DNA of 64,000 bases from Planctomycetota bacterium (GCA_003671195.1 QWPJ01000246.1:1-64000), one strand, 5' to 3'; counted from the first letter of the stretch, positions 9,937 to 20,166 are shown. Numbers and translations: made by a program. The notes: generated by a model from the sequence alone, not told the origin.

Positions 9937-10068
9937 TTGCCGCGTCGCCCAGAGGTTCGGATTGATTGCATTTGGAAGATCAATAAGCTAGACTCGGTCG
10001 GTCTCTGTCCCAAGCTACGATTTAAACCATCATTAGCTCTACCCGGGGAGTTTAGAGAGCAGCGTTTC

Positions 10069-12363
10069 ATGTCGGACGATCACTTCAAACCTGACGGCTC
10101 AAAGAGCCAATTCAGCAGGCCCTGGTATTCTGCTGTTAGGACCTCGTTTCGCCCCAAGGATCTCCTCTCGGGTCTGATCGTTTTTCTTGTCGCATTGCCT
10201 TTGTGCTTAGGGATCGCACTTGCCTCAGGTGCACCGTTGTTTTCCGGCATCCTATCGGGAATCATCGGGGGAGTCGTCGTTGGGTTTTTAAGTGGCTCGA
10301 AGACCAGCGTCAGCGGTCCTGCTGCTGGACTTACGGCAATCGTCGCTGCGCAAATCGGCAATCTCGGGTCCTTTGAAACATTCTTGTTCGCCGTATGGAT
10401 CGCCGGAGCGCTCCAGATCCTTCTGGGAATTCTCAAAGCCGGATCGCTTTCAGCCTATTTTCCAACGAGCGTGATCCAAGGACTCCTGGCCGCCATCGGT
10501 GTGATTCTCATCCTAAAGCAACTTCCACATTTGCTCGGCCATGACAGCGATCCCGAAGGCGAAATGAACTTCGCGCAACCCGACCATGAAAACACCTTTA
10601 CCGAAATCGGCAAGCTTTTCTCGGGAGAAATCCACCAAGGAGCCATCGTCGTAGGCCTGCTGTCGCTTGGCCTACTTCTAGGCTCAGATCGAATCAAATC
10701 CCTAAAAACACAACCGGTCCCTATCCCTTTAATCGTCGTTCTCTTTGGGATCTCAATGAAGTTTCTCATGGACCTTGTAGGAAAAAATTGGGCGATCGAG
10801 GAATCCCATCTGGTTCAAGTCCCAATCGTCGCAAATATATCGCAGATCCAGGATTACATTCAATCCCCCGATTGGTCCCAATGGACCAATTCCAAAGTCT
10901 ACATCGCCGGAGGAATCATCTGCTTAGTAGCCACCTTGGAAACCCTTCTGAATCTCGAAGCCGTCGACAAGCTCGATCCTCAACAACGCGTCTCTCCCTC
11001 GAACCGCGAATTGATAGCCCAAGGAACCGGCAACATGCTCTGCGGTCTTGCAGGGGGCCTGCCCATTACCTCGGTGATCGTCCGCTCCTCGGTCAATATC
11101 AATGCGGGAGCCTCTACGAAACTATCGGCTATCTTTCACGGTCTGCTGCTTGCTGTATGCGTCCTTGCGATACCGCATTGGCTCAATGAGATCCCGCTTG
11201 CAGCGTTGGCAGCTATCCTGCTTCACACTGGATTGAAGCTGGTCAACCCAAAGCTCATCGCGAGGATGTGGAAAGACGGCATCTATCAATTCATCCCATT
11301 CTTGGCAACGCTTGTGAGCATTGTCCTGAGCGACCTGATCCTCGGCGTGACTCTCGGGCTTGTGATCAGTATCGCATTCATCCTCTTGAGCAACATGCGA
11401 CGGCCAGTGACCATCATCGAGGAGAAACGCTTCGGGGAAAAAATCACACACGTACAATTGGGAAACCAAGTCAGTTTTCTGAACCGAGCAAGCCTCCAAA
11501 AAATGTTCGATTCGACCCCGGTCGGCTCCCATCTTGTGCTCGATGCGACCGACTCAAATTTCATCGATCCAGACATTCTGTCGATGCTTCGTGAATTCAA
11601 GGAGACCACCGGTCCGACCCGAAACATCAAAGTCAGCATGGTAGGATTCCAAAACCGAATGGGAATCTCGGATTCCATTCTCTATGCCGAGTACTCGACC
11701 AAAGAAATCCAGGAGAGGCTCTCACCCGACGAAGTGCTCGATATACTTTTGGCAGGCAACGAGCGTTTTCGATCCGGACAACGTCTTGTCCGAGACCTTC
11801 ACCACCAAATCGGTCAATCCGCCCAGAGCCAATTCCCACTGGCGATCATTCTAGGCTGCATCGATTCCCGGGCACCGGCGGAAATCGTCTTCGATGTTGG
11901 CCTAGGCGAAGTCTTCAGCACACGCATAGCCGGCAACGTCGTCCGTTCCAAAGTCCTCGGTAGCCTCGAATACGCTTGCGTCGTCGCAGGTGCCAAAGTC
12001 ATCTTGGTTATGGGACACACCCGTTGCGGCGCGGTCTCAACGGCCGTCCAACTCGCCGCCCAAAAAGAAAAGACCTGTACCATCCCCGGCTGCGAACATC
12101 TCGATCTGATCATCGAGGCAATCCATGAGAGTGTTCGCAGCGATGACACCTACCTCTGGGATCGTAAATCCGAGGCCGAACGGCAACAAATCATCGATAC
12201 CGTCGCGAGGCGCAATGCCGTTGAGTCCGTCCTTAGAATCTACACCGATAGTCCCTCGCTCAAACATCTTGCAGACACAGGCAAAATCGCGATTGTCGCT
12301 GCGATGTACAACCTCGAAACCGGGGAACTCGAAATCCTCTCGCGGGTCGGACGATCGGCTTGA
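10069..12363 (+). CDS. SulP-family bicarbonate transporter fused to beta-carbonic anhydrase
   Basis: 764-residue inner-membrane fusion. Residues 1 to about 450 form a SulP transporter: the entry block DLLSGLIVFLVALPLCLGIALASGAP, many hydrophobic helices, and conserved QGTGNMLCGLAGGLP. A short STAS-like segment follows (about 465-555, LDATDSNFID). The C-terminal 200 residues are a beta-carbonic anhydrase with zinc ligands C597 and D599 in CIDSR, and H650 and C653 in HTRC, so the enzyme looks active. Fusion suggests direct conversion of CO2 and bicarbonate at the membrane exit, for uptake or pH control (inference). The ATG at 10069 is chosen. An earlier in-frame start would overrun the gap after the SDR gene. 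Confidence 0.92.
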   Translation: MSDDHFKPDGSKSQFSRPWYSAVRTSFRPKDLLSGLIVFLVALPLCLGIALASGAPLFSGILSGIIGGVVVGFLSGSKTSVSGPAAGLTAIVAAQIGNLGSFETFLFAVWIAGALQILLGILKAGSLSAYFPTSVIQGLLAAIGVILILKQLPHLLGHDSDPEGEMNFAQPDHENTFTEIGKLFSGEIHQGAIVVGLLSLGLLLGSDRIKSLKTQPVPIPLIVVLFGISMKFLMDLVGKNWAIEESHLVQVPIVANISQIQDYIQSPDWSQWTNSKVYIAGGIICLVATLETLLNLEAVDKLDPQQRVSPSNRELIAQGTGNMLCGLAGGLPITSVIVRSSVNINAGASTKLSAIFHGLLLAVCVLAIPHWLNEIPLAALAAILLHTGLKLVNPKLIARMWKDGIYQFIPFLATLVSIVLSDLILGVTLGLVISIAFILLSNMRRPVTIIEEKRFGEKITHVQLGNQVSFLNRASLQKMFDSTPVGSHLVLDATDSNFIDPDILSMLREFKETTGPTRNIKVSMVGFQNRMGISDSILYAEYSTKEIQERLSPDEVLDILLAGNERFRSGQRLVRDLHHQIGQSAQSQFPLAIILGCIDSRAPAEIVFDVGLGEVFSTRIAGNVVRSKVLGSLEYACVVAGAKVILVMGHTRCGAVSTAVQLAAQKEKTCTIPGCEHLDLIIEAIHESVRSDDTYLWDRKSEAERQQIIDTVARRNAVESVLRIYTDSPSLKHLADTGKIAIVAAMYNLETGELEILSRVGRSA

Positions 12364-12588
12364 ATCCGACCGCCGAATACGCAAGCACAGCGTTTTTACC
12401 CTGAAATCATCTTGCGAAAGCAACCCTTTTGGAGATTGCTTTCGATCCATCTCTAGTGCATAATCCTCAAAGGTTTCTTGGGCTTTTTTGCACCTTAGAT
12501 CCTGAAAAAACTGGCTGTCATCCCCTCGCAACCCAATCTCCTGAGTCGCGAACGTCTCGGCCTTTACCTCTGTTTCCCTGAGGGCCAT

Positions 12589-13260
12589 TTGGCTGCCTTG
12601 ACCGACTTCACCAAACGCTACTCTGTATCCCCCCCAGATGGGATGTCCCCTTGGTGCCGCGTAACGGGCCAAGGTCTGGCGTTGATTGCCAAGCTTCTGA
12701 GCGGTTTCTCTGTCCGCTGGATCGGGGCCGAACCCGATACCTGCCAACGCGTCTACTTTGCCAATCACACCAGCCACCTCGATGCAGTCGTTCTCTGGGC
12801 TGCACTCCCGGGAAGCCTTCGCCAACTGACCCGCCCGGTGGCCGCTGAAGACTATTGGGGACAGACCCCCTTTCGCAGATTTCTAGCCCAATCCTTCAAC
12901 GCGATCCTTATCGACCGAAAACAAATCAAAGTCCACCAAAGCCCCATCGAGCTGATGCTTCGCGAAATAGGGACCACCTACTCCCTGATCGTCTTTCCAG
13001 AAGGAAGCCGCGCGATCGACGGCGAAATGGGCGAATTCAAAAGCGGACTGTACTACCTAGCCAAAAAAAGACCCGATCTCGAACTCGTCCCAGTCTACAT
13101 GGACAACATGAACCGAATCCTCCCAAGAGGCGAATTCATGCCCGTTCCATTGCTTAGCTCCATCTCGATCGGAGCACCCATCTTCCTGGAACCCAAGGAA
13201 AGCAAGCAAGACTTCCTCAATCGGGCCATGCGCAGCGTCAAAGCCCTCAAAGAACGCTAA
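12589..13260 (+). CDS. PlsC-type lysophospholipid acyltransferase
   Basis: 223 residues from a TTG start at 12589; the first ATG in frame is at 12643. Acyltransferase motif I is seen as NHTSHLD (HX4D), with FPEGSRA as motif III and VPVYMDNM as the later block. It probably acylates lysophosphatidic acid or a related lysolipid at the cytoplasmic face of the membrane. The frame is open back to a stop at 12496, so the true start is not settled. Confidence 0.85.
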   Translation: MAALTDFTKRYSVSPPDGMSPWCRVTGQGLALIAKLLSGFSVRWIGAEPDTCQRVYFANHTSHLDAVVLWAALPGSLRQLTRPVAAEDYWGQTPFRRFLAQSFNAILIDRKQIKVHQSPIELMLREIGTTYSLIVFPEGSRAIDGEMGEFKSGLYYLAKKRPDLELVPVYMDNMNRILPRGEFMPVPLLSSISIGAPIFLEPKESKQDFLNRAMRSVKALKER

Positions 13261-13305
13261 AATCAGTCGCTCGCTTTCCGATCGCAACCCAAGTTCCGCC
13301 CCACC

Positions 13306-14508
13306 ATGCCGATGAATCAATCAGCACCTAAGCAACCTGTTAAGCCTCCGGCTTCCTCTCCTTTTTCATGGATGATCTGGGTTCTGGTAGGGACCTGTAT
13401 CGGCGGTGGCGCCGCGGCCTTGGCCTTCCTAGGCCCAAACCGCAATCCCAACGACCCAGCGTCAAACCCAAAAGCCTCTGCTGCCGGCTCCAAACCGGCA
13501 AGTGCGTTGCCGGCGGGTTTCGAAACGACTCTGGTCAACAAGAGCCAACCCCAGAGCCAACAGCCCAAAGGTATGGTTTGGATTCCAGGGGGTGAATTCT
13601 CGATGGGGAGCGACCACCGAAGCGAGTCCCTCTGCGGCCTTCCGGGCGTAACGAACGATGCAGTCCCCATCCATCGAGTCTACGTCGACGGTTTTTGGAT
13701 GGATGAAACCGAAGTGACCATCGCTCAATTCCGCGCTTTCATCGAAGCGACCGGTTACGTAACGGTTGCCGAGATCAAACCCACCAAAGAGGAGTTTCCA
13801 ACAGCTCCCGAGGAAAACTTGATCGCAGGTTCGACCGTCTTTAAACCCACCCAGAGCCCCGTAGAATTCGATAACTATCTCCAGTGGTGGAGCTATGTCC
13901 CCGGCGCCGATTGGCGCCATCCGGCAGGCCCTGAAAGCAACCTCGAAGGCAAAGAGGATTATCCAGTGAACCATGTCGCCTACGAAGACGCCGAGGCTTA
14001 CGCAAAATGGGCTGGAAAACGGCTTCCAACCGAAGCCGAATGGGAATTTGCCGCTCGGGGTGGAAAAGCCGGCGAGCTCTATGCCTGGGGCAGTGAACTT
14101 CAAATCGATGGCAAATACCAAGCCAACATCTACCAAGGTCGCTTCCCGGTCGACGGCGGAGACAGCGCCTTGGATGGATTCGCAGGAATTGCCCCGACAC
14201 GTCAGTTTGCCCCAAACCCCTATGGTCTCTATGACATGGGAGGCAACGTCTGGGAATGGGTCAGCGATTGGTATCGCGACGACTACTACGCGCGCCTGCG
14301 ATCCAGCGGCCAGGTTACCCGCAATCCTCAAGGCCCCACCGACAGCTACGATCCGATCGAGCCTGACCAAATCAAACGTGTTCACCGGGGTGGATCCTTC
14401 TTGTGTAGCGATCGCTACTGCACTCGCTACATGGTCGGCACACGCGGTAAGGGCGAAGTCCGAACGGCCAGCAATCACCTGGGCTTTCGCTGCGTAAAAG
14501 CCGATTAA
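13306..14508 (+). CDS. Formylglycine-generating enzyme family protein, membrane-anchored
   Basis: 400 residues. A single hydrophobic segment near residues 20-45 (WMIWVLVGTCIGGGAAALAFLG) is followed by a Ser/Ala linker and an FGE-sulfatase domain from about residue 85. The domain starts with MVWIPGGEFSMGSD and has LPTEAEWEFAARGG and GNVWEWVSDWY. The end holds RGGSFLCSDRYCTRY with Cys367 and Cys372 spaced as the two active-site cysteines of true FGE, and LGFRC at the C-terminus. Many family members lack these cysteines, so this one is a good candidate for a sulfatase-activating enzyme that turns Cys into formylglycine. No sulfatase lies in the window. Its last four bases overlap the convergent gene. 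Confidence 0.9.
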   Translation: MPMNQSAPKQPVKPPASSPFSWMIWVLVGTCIGGGAAALAFLGPNRNPNDPASNPKASAAGSKPASALPAGFETTLVNKSQPQSQQPKGMVWIPGGEFSMGSDHRSESLCGLPGVTNDAVPIHRVYVDGFWMDETEVTIAQFRAFIEATGYVTVAEIKPTKEEFPTAPEENLIAGSTVFKPTQSPVEFDNYLQWWSYVPGADWRHPAGPESNLEGKEDYPVNHVAYEDAEAYAKWAGKRLPTEAEWEFAARGGKAGELYAWGSELQIDGKYQANIYQGRFPVDGGDSALDGFAGIAPTRQFAPNPYGLYDMGGNVWEWVSDWYRDDYYARLRSSGQVTRNPQGPTDSYDPIEPDQIKRVHRGGSFLCSDRYCTRYMVGTRGKGEVRTASNHLGFRCVKAD

Positions 14509-15518
14509 CGCAATGAATCGACCGACACGGCTTCGGCAATCACTGCGATGCAATCACCCTGCTGTGTTTTGCAAGCTGTCCGCATGCAGAGCAAGTAACC
14601 CTCCTTAGGGGAAACGATCAAGGCCGGCTCTCTGTCGGGCCTTTCCAAATAATGGATCCGAGCCAAGGGTTGATCGACCGATACCTTGGACCCCAATTCG
14701 ACGCAGATCTCGAATATCCCCGATTCGGGTGCCAACAGGTAATTTTTGGCCTCTAACGCTTGGGTCAGTATCGTCGGTTCTAGCCCCAAGGAGGCCCGTG
14801 TTTGGACCGTTCCTTGCAAGACCCCAAGATGCTTTAGGACGTTGACTAGCCCGTCGTGCGCAATGCGATGGACCCGAGCCGGAATCGCTTCCCCACCACC
14901 GAGCTCGGTCGTCACGACCGTCTTGCCCTGGGACTCTGCCTCGACAGGCAAAAGCCCACTTCCCGCGATATCGGTATAAAGGAAACAAAAATCCGTATTC
15001 CAAGCCAGCATCGCATCGAGCATCGCTTGCCTCTGCAAGCGATCCGAGACGACATGCATGTGAGAGCAGGGTACAAACTCCATGCTTCGCCCCCCCGAAT
15101 GGATGTCGATCACCGCGTCGGAGATCGGAAACAACTCATGGGTCAGATAATGGGCGATCTGGCTCGTTACGGAACCTTCGGCGTCACCGGGAAAAGCCCG
15201 ATTGAGGTTCATTCCATCGATCGGAGATAGCCTTGTCGAGGCCAACGCTGCCGGAAAATTCAGCGAAGGGATCAGGATCAGCCGTCCTTGCACCTGCTCT
15301 GGGGAAATCGACCGAGCAAGTTTCATCAGGGCCACTTGGCCCTGGTATTCATCCCCGTGGTTGCCCCCCAAGACCAGCACCGTCGGCCCGGCTCCGTGGG
15401 CTACGAGAGTCATCGGAATCATCACGTTGGCCCAGCCGCCGAGGTTGTGCGAATAAGGGACCCGAAGGAATCCTTGCTGTTTACCCGGGCGATCCAATTC
15501 GATGTCCGTGCGAATCAT
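14505..15518 (-). CDS. Zinc deacylase of the succinylglutamate desuccinylase/aspartoacylase family (DoeB-like)
   Basis: 337 residues. The zinc motif is visible as GGNHGDEYQG, with the third ligand in DIHSGG, and MNLNRAFPGD is typical of the DoeB/EutE branch that removes acetyl groups from N-acetyl-diaminobutyrate. The C-terminal beta domain (YLLAPESGIFEICVELGSKV) is complete. No ectoine genes are nearby, so the substrate is open. Its start overlaps the 3' end of the RND pump gene by four bases, so it appears to be the last gene of that operon. Confidence 0.85.
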   Translation of the reverse strand: MIRTDIELDRPGKQQGFLRVPYSHNLGGWANVMIPMTLVAHGAGPTVLVLGGNHGDEYQGQVALMKLARSISPEQVQGRLILIPSLNFPAALASTRLSPIDGMNLNRAFPGDAEGSVTSQIAHYLTHELFPISDAVIDIHSGGRSMEFVPCSHMHVVSDRLQRQAMLDAMLAWNTDFCFLYTDIAGSGLLPVEAESQGKTVVTTELGGGEAIPARVHRIAHDGLVNVLKHLGVLQGTVQTRASLGLEPTILTQALEAKNYLLAPESGIFEICVELGSKVSVDQPLARIHYLERPDREPALIVSPKEGYLLCMRTACKTQQGDCIAVIAEAVSVDSLR

Positions 15519-18500
15519 GCTAGCTCCTTGGTAGCGTTTTCCTTAGGTTCAAACCAACGATATATACTCGGCAAAACCAACAAAGTCAAAACGGTCGAAG
15601 TGATCAATCCTCCGATCACCACGGTAGCCAGTGGTCGTTGGACCTCGGCTCCCGAACTGCTCGAAATGGCCATAGGGATGAAACCTAGGGCCCCACAGGC
15701 AGCCGTCATGAACACTGGCCGGAGTCGATCCAAAGCGCCTTGTACCACCGCATCGAACGGACTTAGATTTTGGTGACGAAGATGCCGAATATGTTCGATC
15801 AGGACCACGCCATTCATCACTGCGATTCCGAATAGTGCGATGAACCCGACCCCGGCCGAGATTGAAAAAGGCATCCCGCGGGCCCACAGAGCCAGAATTC
15901 CACCGGTGGCTGCAATCGGTACGTTCAAGTAGATCAGGAGCGCTAAGCTTACCGAATTGAACGTCACATAAAGCAATGAGAAGATCAAAAGCAAAGCCAC
16001 CGGAACGGCGATCGCCAAACGCGCCGTGGCCTCGCGCAGGTTAGCGAATTGCCCTCCCCAATGCAGGATGTAATTCGGCGGCAATTCGACGGACTGATCC
16101 ACTACACGCTGAGCCTCAGCGACAAAGCCCCCTAAATCCCGCCCTTGCACGTTGCAGCTAATCAATAGCCGCCGGCGAATCGAATCTCTGCTGATTTCCA
16201 CCGGCCCGTCGTTGATCTTGATATCGGCGAGTTGAGAAATCGGAATCTGTCTTCCCGAGGCATCCTCGACTTTCAATTGCGAAAGTTTCTCCACATCGGT
16301 GCGCCACTCAGGTGCCAATCGCACTTGCATCGGAAACCGCCTTTGGCCCTCGAAGACTTGCCCCACCACTTTGCCTCCCACACAAGCCACCGCATCGAGG
16401 ACCTCGCGCGCATTGATCCCATAACGCGCCAAGGCATCTCGTCGAACACTCACTCCACAATAGGACAGGCCAGCGATCTGCTGGGCGGCGACATCCGCCG
16501 AGCCCTCGACACGCAAAAGAGCTTGGACGATCTCATCCCCCTTGGCCTTGAGCACCCCCAAGTCATCGCCGTAGAGACTCAACCCAATATCGCTTCGCAC
16601 CCCGGCGACGAGCTCCTGGACGCGCAACTCGATCGGCTGGGTGAAGCTGAACGAGTTGGCTGGAACTTCCCTGGCCAGAGCCTTACGCATCTGAACGACC
16701 AGATCCTCCTTGGGAATCGGCTCTGGCCACTGCTCCTTAGGTTTAAGCCGTACGATCACATCGGTTTGATATACCCCCATCGGATCGTTCGCGATCTCGG
16801 GTCGCCCCGTTTTTGAAACCACCGTGATCACCTGCGGGAATTTCAATAAGCAGCGTTCCATCGCTTTGGTCAATTCGACCGAAGTCTCGAGCGATACACT
16901 TGGAAGACGCGTCGCTTGAATCGCTATATCCCCTTCGTCGAGTTTTGGAACAAATTCCCTCCCGAATTGCCGAGCCAGCAACACGCTGATGGCAAAGATG
17001 GCGATCGCGGTAAGGAACATTCCAAGGGGGTGCTTCATCGAAAAACGCAAGCAAGGCTCATAGAGGCGTTTGAGACCACGAACGACCAGAGTGTCTTTCT
17101 GCTGAATCCAACGGGCTAAAAACAAAGACGCCAAGACGGGCATGACCGTCACCGAGAGGATCAGCGCCGAGGATAGGGCGGTCATGAAAGTGAATGCCAT
17201 AGGGCGAAACATCTTGCCCTCCATCCCCTGCAAACTCAGGATCGGAATAAACACGATCACCACGATGAGTCCTGCAAATAAAATCGGTTTACCGACCTCC
17301 TGAGCGGAGGACTCAAAGACATGGAGCGGAACTTTTTTACCAGGGTTGGATTTCAAATGGTTGGCCGCCTGACGCATGCAATTCTCGATCATGACCACTG
17401 CGCCGTCGACGATCACTCCGAAATCGACCGCACCGAGACTCATCAGATTCGCCGAAACCCCTGCATACCGCATCGCGATCAGCGCGCTCATGGCCGAGAG
17501 CGGAATCGCTGCGGCGACGATCAATCCGGCTCGCAGATCCCCGAGCAAAACGATGAGCATTACAATCACCAAGAGGACTCCGAGTCCGATGTTCTCAGCG
17601 ACGGTGTGGATCGTTTTTTCGACCAAATCCGTGCGATCGTAAAAAGTGTCGATCTCGATTCCCTCGGGAAGAGTCTTCTGAATCGTATGGATCTTCTCTT
17701 TGACCTCTTCGACCACCTTGCGCGAGTTTCCCCCCATGATCATCATGACCATTCCGATGACCGCTTCACGATCTCCGTCCCGAGTCACCGCACCTTGTCT
17801 TAGCATCGGTGCAAATCTTGCCTCCCCGATGTCTTTGATCCGAATGGGAGTTCCATCGCGACTCTCGAGGACAATGTTCTGAATATCCTCAAGGGAGTTG
17901 ACTAAGCCTTGGCCGCGCACCAACCGTTGCTCGGCACCGTGGGCGATGTATCCCCCCCCGGAATTGCCATTGTTCTCATCGAGCGCCTTGAACACATCGG
18001 CAAAGGAAATACCGTAGTTTTGCAATTGAGCCGGATCGACCTGAATTTCATAAGTCTTGAGCTCACCGCCAAAGGTGTTGACCTCGACGACCCCTTGGAC
18101 GCTGCGAAGTTGGAAGGCGATCTGCCAATCGAGCATGGATCGCAATTCGCTCAGCGAGTACTTGAAACCAGGTTTGGATCTGACCTCAAATTGATAGATT
18201 TCGCTCATCCCTGTAGCGATCGGACCGAGCTCCGGGGTTCCCATCCCCGGCGGTATGTTCTCCCTGGCCCTCTGCAATCGCTCGTTGACCTGATTCCTGG
18301 CCCAATAGATGTCGGTTCCATCATGAAAAGTGACCGTCACGGCGCTCAGGCCGAATCGGCTAATCGATCGAATCTCGTCGACGTTGGGGACCCCACTCAT
18401 CGCATTTTCAATCGGGAATGTGATGAATTGCTCGACTTCTTCGGGTCCCAAAGCTGGCGAATTTGTCAACACCTGGACTTGGACATTCGTCAGGTCTGGA

Positions 18501-18619
18501 ACCGCATCGAGCGGAATTTGAGTCGCAGCGACCAAGCCCATTCCCAAGATCAACAACGAAGCGATCAGAACGATGAATCGATTGTGCAAGGACCAATGGA
18601 TGATACGTTGAACCATCAT
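15515..18619 (-). CDS. CusA/CzcA-type heavy-metal RND efflux pump
   Basis: 1034-residue inner-membrane proton antiporter of the HME-RND family. The transmembrane helix 4 signature DFGVIVDGAVVMIEN is present with its proton-relay acidic residues. So are the N-terminal NRFIVLIASLLILGMG helix, NVQVQVLTNSPALGPEEVEQFITFPIE, and the C-terminal FIALFGIAVMNGVVLIEHIR and ALATVVIGGLITSTVLTL blocks. The length is standard for CzcA/CusA. Metal specificity (Cu/Ag versus Co/Zn/Cd) cannot be read with confidence. The adaptor gene is two bases upstream. No outer-membrane factor is found in the window. Confidence 0.93.
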   Translation of the reverse strand: MMVQRIIHWSLHNRFIVLIASLLILGMGLVAATQIPLDAVPDLTNVQVQVLTNSPALGPEEVEQFITFPIENAMSGVPNVDEIRSISRFGLSAVTVTFHDGTDIYWARNQVNERLQRARENIPPGMGTPELGPIATGMSEIYQFEVRSKPGFKYSLSELRSMLDWQIAFQLRSVQGVVEVNTFGGELKTYEIQVDPAQLQNYGISFADVFKALDENNGNSGGGYIAHGAEQRLVRGQGLVNSLEDIQNIVLESRDGTPIRIKDIGEARFAPMLRQGAVTRDGDREAVIGMVMMIMGGNSRKVVEEVKEKIHTIQKTLPEGIEIDTFYDRTDLVEKTIHTVAENIGLGVLLVIVMLIVLLGDLRAGLIVAAAIPLSAMSALIAMRYAGVSANLMSLGAVDFGVIVDGAVVMIENCMRQAANHLKSNPGKKVPLHVFESSAQEVGKPILFAGLIVVIVFIPILSLQGMEGKMFRPMAFTFMTALSSALILSVTVMPVLASLFLARWIQQKDTLVVRGLKRLYEPCLRFSMKHPLGMFLTAIAIFAISVLLARQFGREFVPKLDEGDIAIQATRLPSVSLETSVELTKAMERCLLKFPQVITVVSKTGRPEIANDPMGVYQTDVIVRLKPKEQWPEPIPKEDLVVQMRKALAREVPANSFSFTQPIELRVQELVAGVRSDIGLSLYGDDLGVLKAKGDEIVQALLRVEGSADVAAQQIAGLSYCGVSVRRDALARYGINAREVLDAVACVGGKVVGQVFEGQRRFPMQVRLAPEWRTDVEKLSQLKVEDASGRQIPISQLADIKINDGPVEISRDSIRRRLLISCNVQGRDLGGFVAEAQRVVDQSVELPPNYILHWGGQFANLREATARLAIAVPVALLLIFSLLYVTFNSVSLALLIYLNVPIAATGGILALWARGMPFSISAGVGFIALFGIAVMNGVVLIEHIRHLRHQNLSPFDAVVQGALDRLRPVFMTAACGALGFIPMAISSSSGAEVQRPLATVVIGGLITSTVLTLLVLPSIYRWFEPKENATKELA

Positions 18620-18621
18620 GA

Positions 18622-20166
18622 TTACTCCTCACCTAAAAGTTCGGCTAGCATCTTCGACTTCAGAACAAAAGCTCCCTGGACGACGACTTGATCCTTCGGA
18701 CCGAGCCCTCGAAGAACAACCGTTCGGCCCTGCGCTTTGACTCCGGTTTGGATGTCGCGGCGCACGAATCGCGTCCCCTGAACCTGTACAAATACGAATT
18801 TCTTTCCCTCATGCTCCTGGATCGCATCGGTAGGTATAGTCATCGCACTGGCACTTTGGCCACCTGAAATCGAAACATTGACGAACATTCCCGGTTTGAG
18901 CAATCCATGAGAATTGTCGGCGATTGCCCGAAGCGCGATCGTGCGAGTCTTTTCATCCATGATCTCTCCGGTATAGAAAACCTTGGCCGAAAACGTCTTG
19001 TCCGGCCAAGCTTCGTTGATGATCGAGACGGTCTGCTGATCGAGTGACCGCAACAGCGGGACGTTCTCTTCGAACACATCGGCAGTGATCCAAACGGTCG
19101 AAAGATCAGCGACCGTCAGGATCGACGCGCTGGGACGGACTTGCTCGCGGACCGTGCAGTCCTTGGTGATCACGGTACCATCGAACGGAGCTCGGATCGG
19201 ATAATGCGAAATCGCCTCGCCCTGATCGGTCGGATCCACACTCTCGATGTCTTTAGCATCGACCCCGAGAATCCGCAGACTCGTCGCGTCGACTGCCACC
19301 CGAGTTTCAGCTTCCTTGACGTTCTGATTGGCCAACAAAATGCTCGTTTGCATTTCATAGTCGATCTGCTCGACGCGAGCTTGGAAGGTCGCTAAGTCCG
19401 CATCCCGAGTCGATTGAGCACTCAGGAGCAACTTCCCCGAGACCGCACCGCTATCCTGAACATTCTCCAATCGAACTACATCTGCTTGCGCTTTGAGGTA
19501 CCCAGCATAGGAGGCGAGCAAACGCTCGCGGTAATCCCCCATCCCCAAATCCCGAAACTTGCTCTCGATTTGCTGAATCGGTCGACCTAGTCGCAATTCA
19601 TCGATCAATAGCCGAGTGTTCTCGGCGATGCGAGTTTGGAGATCTCGCTTGACGATCGCAATTTCGCGCTGCAACCTCGCTTGATAGAGGTCCAATTTGG
19701 CTTGTCCAATCTCCCGGCTATGGATCACGATGAGCAAATCGTTGGCCTGGACCTTCTGACCTAACGTCACCGATACCGAGTCGACTGTCCCCTCGACCAT
19801 CGGAAAGATGTGCGATATCCGATCCTCATTCAACGAAACCTTGCCGGTCAAATTCACCGGCACGGCAAGAAGCTCCTCCGTGGGAGATTCGATGACGATC
19901 CGACTCGGTCCCCAGAGATCCGAGGCAAGCTCGACTTCCACTCCGGAGGCTCCCTCGTTGCCGGGTTCCCCTAGCGCCGCTCGGGTCGCCTGCGCCGCTC
20001 GGGTCGTCTGCGCCGATCGGGCGCCGTTCGACTCTTCGTGCATGCTTGCTACCACGGGAATCGGCCGGGGGATACGGAGGTTGTAGAGCCAAACCGCACT
20101 GCCGCCGAGGAATGCAGTCAGTAAGAGAAACGGCCAAGCACGATAAGCATCTTGCAATGTCTTCAT
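18622..20166 (-). CDS. RND efflux periplasmic adaptor (CusB/CzcB type)
   Basis: 514 residues from the ATG at 20166, where a membrane anchor (AWPFLLLTAFLGGSAVWLYN) begins; an earlier in-frame ATG at 20241 gives a less sensible N-terminus. After an Ala/Thr-rich linker come the barrel-sandwich half (GTVDSVSVTLGQKVQANDLLIVI), a long alpha-helical hairpin (about residues 170-300) and the closing half (YPIRAPFDGTVITKDCTVREQVRP). A beta-barrel and membrane-proximal domain complete it. Such adaptors link the RND pump to an outer-membrane channel. Translation is probably coupled to the pump gene two bases downstream. Confidence 0.9.
   Translation of the reverse strand: MKTLQDAYRAWPFLLLTAFLGGSAVWLYNLRIPRPIPVVASMHEESNGARSAQTTRAAQATRAALGEPGNEGASGVEVELASDLWGPSRIVIESPTEELLAVPVNLTGKVSLNEDRISHIFPMVEGTVDSVSVTLGQKVQANDLLIVIHSREIGQAKLDLYQARLQREIAIVKRDLQTRIAENTRLLIDELRLGRPIQQIESKFRDLGMGDYRERLLASYAGYLKAQADVVRLENVQDSGAVSGKLLLSAQSTRDADLATFQARVEQIDYEMQTSILLANQNVKEAETRVAVDATSLRILGVDAKDIESVDPTDQGEAISHYPIRAPFDGTVITKDCTVREQVRPSASILTVADLSTVWITADVFEENVPLLRSLDQQTVSIINEAWPDKTFSAKVFYTGEIMDEKTRTIALRAIADNSHGLLKPGMFVNVSISGGQSASAMTIPTDAIQEHEGKKFVFVQVQGTRFVRRDIQTGVKAQGRTVVLRGLGPKDQVVVQGAFVLKSKMLAELLGEE

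Noticed and set aside
13462-14553. 363-residue open frame on the - strand
   Set aside because: Antisense to the formylglycine-generating enzyme gene; composition follows that gene's codon pattern.
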